Assembly (NCBI GenBank): GCA_054601695.1
Contig: BAAHQB010000106.1
Span: 310,001-374,000, forward strand
DNA from: Amorphochlora amoebiformis
Lineage: Eukaryota; Cercozoa; Chlorarachniophyceae
Direction: 5' to 3'
Length of the DNA: 64,000 nt
Shown: in pieces, positions 1-64,000 of the stretch
Numbering within the stretch: the first letter of the stretch is position 1
Layout: each line of letters opens with the position of its first letter
The notes under the pieces: generated by a model
Databases searched by the model: none
Told to the model about the DNA's origin: nothing
Seen by the model: the letters and a program-made list of their open reading frames with translations, nothing else
Made by a program: the position numbers and the translations under genes

Positions 1-7176
<7,176 letters not shown>

Positions 7177-7367
7177 GTGGAGTTATGGGGGCGAAAGATC
7201 AGCTACGGATGGGTTCCGGTTGCCTCGACCCATCCGCCACCGCACAATTTGATGACTTCTGTTTGTCCCGCCGACGTCCCTTGTTTTTAAAACCGGACAC
7301 GTGTCTAGGGATCCAGCGCAAAATATATTTCCTTGCGGAAGATTCTGCGAGTTTGTCGGGCGAGATA
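7177..7367. promoter_or_regulatory. Divergent (bidirectional) promoter between Patched-like and E2 genes
   Basis: Only 191 bp separate the two predicted start codons, which face away from each other. The spacer is the most GC-balanced non-coding stretch nearby and has no (TA)n tract. It contains a perfect 10-bp palindrome with a CACGTG core (gacacgtgtc, 7296-7305) and a GACGTC palindrome (7273-7278), both plausible basic-helix-loop-helix/bZIP-type sites. Transcription starts cannot be located from sequence. Confidence 0.6.
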
Positions 7368-28735
<21,368 letters not shown>

Positions 28736-29919
28736 CCTCACGATCAAGAATATCTACAATATCGCTGCATACATACAAGACTCATACCTCAATCTACTCA
28801 AGACTGCCCGTTAACTTGACACTATCGGTCTATATCTACATCTGTAGCATCTCTTATCTGGACTATTCAAACTCTGGAATTAATATGTCCTACTAGATCT
28901 AGATCATCTAGATCATCTAGATCATTGAACTACATCTATTACATATGTATGATGATCTAGTTACTGGGCCTAAGACTGCTAAGAGACAAACTTAATTATT
29001 GATCACTGCTTTATGGACGATAAACTTAATCTAAAGTTCATGTTTTAACTTAGGTAATCTAGTTAATTACTCTAATCTACTCTCTAGACTCTCGATAAAC
29101 TGCTTAAATTCTAGATATTCTAGATATTAATTTACTAGATTTAGATTGGTACTCAATAAGCATTCAATAAGAACAGAATGGAAGAAGGAAATGATCAAGA
29201 TGATTTTAATGATTTTTAAATATCTGCATAGCTAGATATTCTCTAGATTCTGAGAGCTCTAGAGCTGTGCTTCGAGTACAATAGACTAGCTCTTCCAAAT
29301 CTCTCCCTAGTCTAGTAGTACCCCGCCTTTTTGGCTAGGGCAATATTAGCACACCGACTCAGAACGGTGCCTGGCCATCCTAGTAGATAAACTTTTCTCT
29401 TCTTGAACTTAGACGATAAAACCCGTGCGACTATGTTGCAGTAAATGCTCGCCAGAGTCGAGAGTCTAGAGAGTCTTGATCGACTTGACAGACAATGTCA
29501 GCTCCGATCCAGAATTCCCCACTGCTGTTGATGAATATCGGTAAATGTACTAGTACATGGGCACACATGCGATAGTTTTTTATCTATCCACAATTATTTA
29601 CCACAAGAGATGTCAGTATTACAGGTATAATTACATAAAATACGTAATACCTACGTATTTGCAAATAAGTATTTGTATGATATAAATTCACATGAAAATA
29701 TGGGTACATATAACATATGCTTACCTAGAATACATAACAATGGAGAGAATACAATAACAAATATTTCCGCGCGGACAAAGCGCGACAGAGATATTATATT
29801 GCGAATCCTAGCTACAAATGTATATGTAAATATGTACAAATCATACATATAAGTATATACTCTAGATGTTTGTTTACCCCTAACCCTATACACATTTACA
29901 AACACAAACACATATATAT

Positions 29920-29971
<52 letters not shown>

Positions 29972-30134
29972 GTATATACATTTACATAATATATGCAATG
30001 TATTCAAATTCCTCAAATTTATCCGTACATATATATTTACATTTATATATATACGGAAGAATAGGGGGAGAGGGAAAGAGAAAGGAAAATTGAGACACAC
30101 ACACACATATATATATATATATATGTATAATAAC

Positions 30135-30169
<35 letters not shown>

Positions 30170-30180
30170 TGTATATCTAA

Positions 30181-30218
<38 letters not shown>

Positions 30219-30251
30219 CAAAAATCCTTTGTGTATGTTCATATATACATT

Positions 30252-30319
<68 letters not shown>

Positions 30320-30398
30320 GATATTTATAAATATATATATATATATATGTATATATATGAATGTATATATATATATACACACAAATATACATACATAT

Positions 30399-30432
<34 letters not shown>

Positions 30433-30978
30433 TATGTACACATTTAGATATACTGTATTACAAGTGTAGAGAGAAAGAGAGAAAGAAGACCAAGAGGAAA
30501 GATACAGGGAAGGGAGAATATGTAGCGAGGCATGGGACGGGTGAGAGCTAAATAATAGGAGAGAGAAAAGGACAAAAAGATAAAACGATTCTGAATATTA
30601 TATACTTATATAAAGGTATTTAACCTATGTGTAAAGGAACCCACAGTTTCTCACTGATTATATGTATACACATAACTACACATACACACACATAACACAT
30701 GTATATATATATATATATATATGTGTGTGTATGTGTGTATACACATGTGTATATATACATACATATATATAATATATATATATATATTATATATGTATAT
30801 ATATGTATATATATGGATATGTATACATATATATTAATTTACATATATAATGTACGTTATAAGTATTTATGTGTAGATGTATACATACAGAGGTACGTAT
30901 TTGTATTGTTATAGTATACATACATAGTATAACACATCCGGATAATGGGGTTCCATCTTATGTCGATGAGGAAATGAC
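28736..30978. other. Convergent intergenic spacer, CTAG-rich in its first 0.8 kb
   Basis: Lies between the 3' ends of the E2 gene (plus) and the cysteine-rich gene (minus). From about 28885 to 29560 it is rich in CTAG-containing words (ctagatc, tctaga, actaga), including a run of gatcatcta repeats at 28897-28926. From 29560 on it returns to the usual (TA)n/(CA)n mixture with a purine-rich patch at 30460-30580. Further exons of the minus-strand gene may lie here (weak candidate open stretch on the minus strand near 29470-29540), but I cannot support one. Confidence 0.7.
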
Positions 30979-31113
30979 CCAGGTTGGCGGAGCAAGTGGT
31001 ATTGATGGAAACTGAGCAGCTATTTCCGTCTGGGAAAAAGGCATGGTTTTTAGTAATATTTTTTTGCACACGTCTGAAGCAATTCATACATACAAATATA
31101 TAACATTCATATG

Positions 31114-31169
<56 letters not shown>

Positions 31170-31170
31170 A

Positions 31171-31224
<54 letters not shown>

Positions 31225-31284
31225 TATATAGATGTACAATATTGTATATATATATATATATACATACATACATATATATGTTAG

Positions 31285-31341
<57 letters not shown>

Positions 31342-31349
31342 ATGTATAT

Positions 31350-31435
<86 letters not shown>

Positions 31436-31478
31436 TGTGTGTATGTAGATATATATATTATATACATACATCATATAT

Positions 31479-31521
<43 letters not shown>

Positions 31522-31550
31522 TATGTACATACATCATATGTGTATACACA

Positions 31551-31593
<43 letters not shown>

Positions 31594-31650
31594 CATATTA
31601 ATATATAGGTGTGTGCATACATTTATAAAAGCTGTTGCTGCATAATGTAA

Positions 31651-31720
<70 letters not shown>

Positions 31721-32199
31721 ACTTATGTATACTTATATATACATATATACACACACACATATATATATATATATTATATTATATATGCAAGTGAAGATAC
31801 GTCTTCAAAATGAGATTGAACATGCACAAACACTTACCTACACATGCCAGAGACTGTTGAGAACAATACTCGTTGCAGGTGGCTTCAAAAGATGGTTTTT
31901 CAAAACTAGAAACAGAAACATCACCACGAATCAGCAACATCAGAAAAAAAACTAAGAGAAAGGTAAAAACTTTGTCTCATCAATTAAATTCATCGACGTC
32001 ACGAGGACCTTACAGTTCCCGCACACGGTTGCATAGTCCGTGAGAGTTTTCGACGAGCACGATAAGCCAGCAAACTCAATCAATAGGTGAGATAATCAGG
32101 AGGCATGATAATAGGTTTCTCACGACCGTGGTTATGTTATACCTGCCACGTCAACAACGAGCAGAAGAGCAGGCCGGCCATGCAAATCGGGCCGGACAT
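30979..32199 (-). CDS. Secreted cysteine-rich protein, at least four exons
   Basis: Exons 32199-32143, 32074-32014, 31882-31838 and 31029 to about 30979. The first exon is a textbook signal peptide, [19 protein letters not shown], with an in-frame stop upstream. The mature part reads [20 protein letters not shown], then [20 protein letters not shown] and [12 protein letters not shown]: about eight cysteines in 50 residues, one with an NTT glycosylation sequon. Joins: CAG|GTATAA, AACT|GTAAGG, G|GTAAGTG, all in phase with the acceptors used. No named family is recognised; the pattern suits a disulfide-rich extracellular or surface domain. The last exon's end and everything downstream are unresolved, so this may be the N-terminal part of a larger protein. 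Confidence 0.72.
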
Positions 32200-32755
32200 G
32201 AGTGTGACCACCGACCATTTGGCTTTTAATTATTATTAACTAAGCAACCGAAGATGTAATAGTAAAAATAACGGAGAGAAGCGTAAAAACATGCGCTTTC
32301 TTGGAATACAAATGTGGCTTACTGGAATTTGCTTCTCATCTCATGCAGATCCCATCGCCGTGTCCTCTATCTTTACCCTCCACACCAAATTGGTACCTAG
32401 AACCATCACTGGAAAGTTTGGGCAATAGGATGGTCAATTAATAAACACCTTGTTTTTCAGCAATGGTTCATAATTTATGTGACCATTCGTTCCTATTCAA
32501 CTTGTTTGATTCAAGGGAGGTCAAAGCAGCCATCGAGGATTGAATCCCGGGATTTTCTGTGGGAGTCCGATTTCGATCTATTTTAGCCTATTTTTAGGAA
32601 CTCAATACCCGATATTAAGAATCTCCAGCCTCTCCATGGAGTCTCCATGCATCTCCAGCTAAGACAAACTCTAAAGGGTTAGTCTAATAACCAACACGGT
32701 CTCGCTCCTTCTACGTTCCGCCTCTGGCGTCCGACAGTTTCAGCTGTTGTTGAAC
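32200..32755. promoter_or_regulatory. Divergent spacer between the cysteine-rich and 7TM-RGS genes
   Basis: 555 bp between two facing-away start codons, free of (TA)n tracts and of mixed composition, like the other divergent spacer at 7177-7367. It carries a degraded tctccatg/atctccagc repeat (32615-32660). No TATA box or other core element can be asserted. Confidence 0.5.
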
Positions 32756-40866
<8,111 letters not shown>

Positions 40867-42157
40867 TCTAGTTAGTGTCCATCCAACTAGTTCTATTAGT
40901 TTGAGTTAACCGGTGGGAAGTAACTGGATCAAGAGAAGACAGCTGGCTTTCTCGTAGATAGTTCAACTCTAGTTACTTGCTGGAATCTAGTTCTAGCAGT
41001 CTTAGGTAATTTCCAGCCTTCGGATTCGGAGATACACTAGATACAGTAGTATCGAGATCTACTTTAAATCCTTAAGCTAGTTAAGGTAAGTTGGATATTA
41101 ATTAACGTTTAAAACTACTCTTTTGACGTAATTCGATTTCAATTGGGACCACTACTCTCTAGACTCTAGTCATACTCTAGATACTAGTACTAAATAGTTC
41201 GACTGGGCCAGTATCTACTAGATCTACTAGATCTAGGATACCTAGAGCTAGTGGAGTTTTAAGAGTACTGTCTAGTAGTTAGTGCTCTAGACTCACAACT
41301 ATGTGCCGTGTGCTATTGGTCAAGATATCTTGGATCTAGTGGATATTGAGATCGTACGACTACTACTACTAGCTAGCTAGTACTAGTACTAAAGTCTAGA
41401 GCTAGTAGAGTGCTACTACTACTAGTCTAGACTAGTCTAGTAGTACTAGTACTAGAGTAGATAGAGTCCAGCTAGTCTAGTAGTCTCAATTTACTTCTAC
41501 AGTTCTAGTCTAGACTCAGTGATTAGGGTAAGACTGTAGGGACTAGCTAGATTCTAGATCAACTAGATCAATGATTGACGCTCAATTAATACCCAGTTGA
41601 TCACATGATCTACATCACAGCATCTCGTCTACTAGAAATTCACTAGTTATCTAGCAGTTCTACTAGTTCTACCTAGCTACGTGTACATGTAGTACTACTT
41701 ACTCACGGTATTAGTCTAGAGTAAATCATAAATTCACACAGATCTAGCGCATTGTCTAGATTGTTGCGTGCTGGTGCGTAGAATGAACGATACGTACGTA
41801 CGTATACGCATACCTAGATACGCGTCACATGATACGATACGTACGTACGTATACGCATACCTAGATACGCGTCACATGATACGTACATGTATATATAAAT
41901 TCTACTAGTTCTAGATATTCTAGATGTTGGTACGTATATGCAGTGTGTCTAGTGCGTATACGTATAATACATAGACTTAAAACAATTGTACGTATGCATG
42001 TAACATAATTTGCATTCCACTAGCTAGACTAGCCGCATAGTGCATTGTGTAACAATTGAGTTACGGTACACACACATACATGCACACACACACGCTTACA
42101 CACATACACACATATACATACTCTAGTATAGTAGTATAGTCTAGATAGTATTACATC

Positions 42158-42194
<37 letters not shown>

Positions 42195-42402
42195 AGATAT
42201 ATATATATATATATATATATATTAATATAAATAAATATATACTTATATCTAGTATATCTAGTATATCTAATATATATATATATATATATATATACTAGAT
42301 ATATATATATATATGTATACATATATATATTACATATATATATCTACTAGATCTAGCTATATCTAGTAGCTATATATACTAGATATACTAGATATATATC
42401 TA

Positions 42403-42447
<45 letters not shown>

Positions 42448-43240
42448 ATATATATAATATCTAGAATATGTATATACTAGATATATATACTAGATATATA
42501 CTAGATCTAGTAGATCTAGTAGATCTAGTAGATATATATATTAGATTTTTGCTAGAGTCTAGTGTACATACACTAGTACATACAGTTTTATATGAACTAG
42601 ACAAATTTAGAGTATTTCTTGTACTTCTAGTACTTCCGAGTAGTATTACTGCTATTACTGGTATATGAAGATATATTTTAAAACATTAACTTGCCTCAAC
42701 TTAAAACCTTAAGTTCCTTTGAGCTGCAACAGCTAGATGTAGCTCGAATGCTGTCGGCCGACTCTGACCCGTTGAATAGGTTGTGCACTCCATTCATTCT
42801 GTTTACAAGCCTAAATGATGCTTAAAGCGGTAGTGACAGTTGAATTCAAATCGGTTTCACGTTTGAACGCGATTTCAAGAAGCACCCGATGACCCCACCA
42901 ATAATTTCATACCCTGCGGAAATAGTGTTAATTTATAACACTATGATATCTAGGATTTACATTATTAGATACACTGTACACTTTGGCGGATTTTGAACGA
43001 ATAAATTATCGAAATATGTGGGATTAGAATACCTCAGATATCCCCAGCTTTCCTGTAGAAATACGTTTGGCATCTAGCCTGTTCATTCATAGGTAGTAAT
43101 AAGTGACATAAGCACGACACATTTCAGCATCTGAAATTACTTTTTTAGACAGTCCGCTGGTGCATTTTCTTTGACTTTCTCCCAGTCGGTCGCAGTCACG
43201 TACCCATCACCACTCTCCTCCGCTACACCTACCAACTATA
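40867..43240. other. Convergent intergenic spacer with a CTAG-rich island
   Basis: Between the stop of the 7TM-RGS gene (plus) and the stop of the pseudokinase gene (minus). From 40867 to about 42600 the sequence is saturated with CTAG and its extensions (tctaga, actagt, ctagct, tagtactact, agatctag), in a way unlike any other part of the window except 28885-29560. It includes a perfect 47-bp tandem duplication (41788-41881) and a (TA)n patch peppered with CTAG (42160-42540). The last part, 42670-43240, is ordinary mixed sequence with no exon I can support. Confidence 0.85.
41788..41881. repeat. 47-bp perfect tandem duplication
   Basis: Two identical 47-bp units (41788-41834 and 41835-41881), each holding the palindromic run tacgtacgtacgta and the words cctag and acgcgt. 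Embedded in the CTAG island. Confidence 0.9.
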
Positions 43241-57450
<14,210 letters not shown>

Positions 57451-57573
57451 CTAAACGGAAAGAAAAATGACCCAATCAGTACCGTAATCCTGGCAAAGAT
57501 TTGCTTGCTGACTATGTCACCCTGTTATTCTCTTTGCCTCTGCCTATAATATGAATATAAAATCTGCATTTAT

Positions 57574-57630
<57 letters not shown>

Positions 57631-57729
57631 ATATCGACATATATAGACACACATATATACATATGTACACATTTATGTATACACATGTATACACACATAT
57701 ACATATGTACATATGTATGTGTGTATGTA

Positions 57730-57779
<50 letters not shown>

Positions 57780-57784
57780 GTATG

Positions 57785-57995
57785 TATGTATGCATTCACA
57801 TATCTCGGTCTTTCTATCACTAGATTGCCCACTTTCGATTGCTCGTTCACCCAACCCCGTGTATTCTAGCTTTCTTATATATATATGTGTGTATGTATGT
57901 ATGCATTCACATATCTCGGTCTTTCTCTCGCTAGATTGGCCACTTTCGATTGCTCGTTCACCCACCCCCGGGTATTCTAGCTTTCTCTCTTCCTA
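57785..57995. repeat. About 110-bp tandem duplication
   Basis: Two copies, 57785-57875 and 57893-57995, each starting gtatgtatgtatgcattcac and reading on through tctcggtctttct, cactttcgattgctcgttca and attctagctttct, with about eight differences. They are intronic or intergenic relative to the minus-strand exons around them. Confidence 0.88.
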
Positions 57996-58113
57996 ACCCG
58001 CTCTCTCACCCTTGGGTTTTCTCGCTCCAGCGCGGCCTAGTCGGGAGAACGGATCAACTACTTCAATGTTTGCCATTCCTGGTAGGTTTAGTTCCAAACT
58101 TGGCATTTACGCG

Positions 58114-58166
<53 letters not shown>

Positions 58167-58325
58167 ATATATATATATATATATATATATTTGTACATAT
58201 ATATATATATATATACAACAATAATAAAACTATGTGTGGGTGTATATTTGAGTGTTAGTCACTTCGAAATTAATTGGGGGAGGTTCAAAACCTAGCTTGG
58301 ACTTGGTAGATCCCGAGTGCTAAAA

Positions 58326-58363
<38 letters not shown>

Positions 58364-58408
58364 ATATATATATATGTGTGTGTGTGCGTGTGTGTAGGTA
58401 TATATATA

Positions 58409-58439
<31 letters not shown>

Positions 58440-58522
58440 CATGCATATATGTGTATATATACTTATGAATATATATGTTTACGTATAGGTGAGTTTAATT
58501 AATTATTTCTACCCGAAGATTA

Positions 58523-58578
<56 letters not shown>

Positions 58579-58593
58579 TATACATATACTAAC

Positions 58594-63388
<4,795 letters not shown>

Positions 63389-63401
63389 CTAGCATGCCAA
63401 T

Positions 63402-63464
<63 letters not shown>

Positions 63465-63498
63465 ACATATATACATACATATGTATGTATATACATAC

Positions 63499-63541
<43 letters not shown>

Positions 63542-63583
63542 ATAATAATAATAATAATATATATATATATATAAATATATATA

Positions 63584-63679
<96 letters not shown>

Positions 63680-63929
63680 ATATATAATATATATTGTATA
63701 TATATATATATATGTAATATATATTATTATGCATGTGCATTATTTAGAGTAAATACATATGGGTTTTTCCAAATGGAAGTTATTAGACTATTGGATTAGG
63801 GATTTACCTAAGGGCTAGGTTAGCGGTTTGAATTTGGGTTAGGTAAGATGGTAGTTTAGTGATTTTAGTTATATTTTTAATTGATAAGCACTTAATCCGT
63901 CTCAAAGCATGTATAGTAATTTACTTGTA

Positions 63930-63964
<35 letters not shown>

Positions 63965-64000
63965 TACATATACATGTATATAACGGACGTGTTGTGTATG
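63389..64000. other. Right edge: intron-like repeats
   Basis: (TA)n with an (ATA)n patch (63541-63558), then from 63740 a non-repetitive stretch with several TTAGGG-like words (ggattaggg, gggctaggttag, gggttagg). No exon with convincing splice sites is seen on either strand; probably intron of a minus-strand gene that starts beyond the window. Confidence 0.5.

Overview
This window comes from a nuclear genome of a eukaryote, most likely a unicellular one (protist). Coding sequence is broken into many very small exons (7 to about 370 nt, mostly 20-120 nt) with canonical GT...AG junctions. Nearly every intron contains one or more (TA)n microsatellites, often with (CA/TG)n flanks. The long Tyr/Ile or Ala/Arg reading frames are just these repeats. 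I found the genes by reading non-repetitive islands on both strands, then testing whether codon phase was preserved across each proposed junction. Lineage cannot be fixed. The gene set (Patched family, BIRC6-type E2, 7TM-RGS, a KOW/SH3-like N-terminal module) would fit an alveolate, stramenopile or related protist, but this is inference.

Layout. (1) 1-7176, minus: a Patched/NPC1-type sterol-sensing-domain membrane protein, 17 phase-consistent exons, running off the left edge. (2) 7177-7367: a short divergent promoter. (3) 7368-28735, plus: about 35 exons encoding a compact E2 (UBC-fold) protein of the BIRC6 class with a small beta-domain at its N terminus; the exon that should carry the catalytic cysteine is not visible. 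(4) 28736 to about 30978: convergent spacer, CTAG-rich in its first part. (5) 30979-32199, minus: a secreted cysteine-rich protein with a signal peptide. (6) 32200-32755: a second divergent spacer. (7) 32756-40866, plus: a seven-transmembrane protein fused to an RGS domain, like plant RGS1. (8) 40867-43240: a second convergent spacer, filled by a very strong CTAG-rich island. (9) 43241 to at least 57450, minus: a protein ending in a degenerate protein-kinase domain (predicted pseudokinase). (10) 58594-63388, minus: exons with a C2-like domain and basic segments, either the N-terminal part of gene 9 or a neighbouring gene.

The genes thus alternate head-to-head and tail-to-tail, and the two convergent spacers share the same unusual CTAG-rich composition. 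Several encoded functions concern membrane and G-protein signalling or its regulation (Patched-like, 7TM-RGS, pseudokinase, C2), but nothing in the sequence shows that they act together.

The observations I would check first are the missing catalytic exon of the E2, the pseudokinase lacking the VAIK lysine, DFG and APE motifs, the CTAG islands in convergent spacers, and the roughly 0.8 kb (TA)n-(CG)n-(TG)n tract. Boundaries and joins are hand-made predictions without transcripts.
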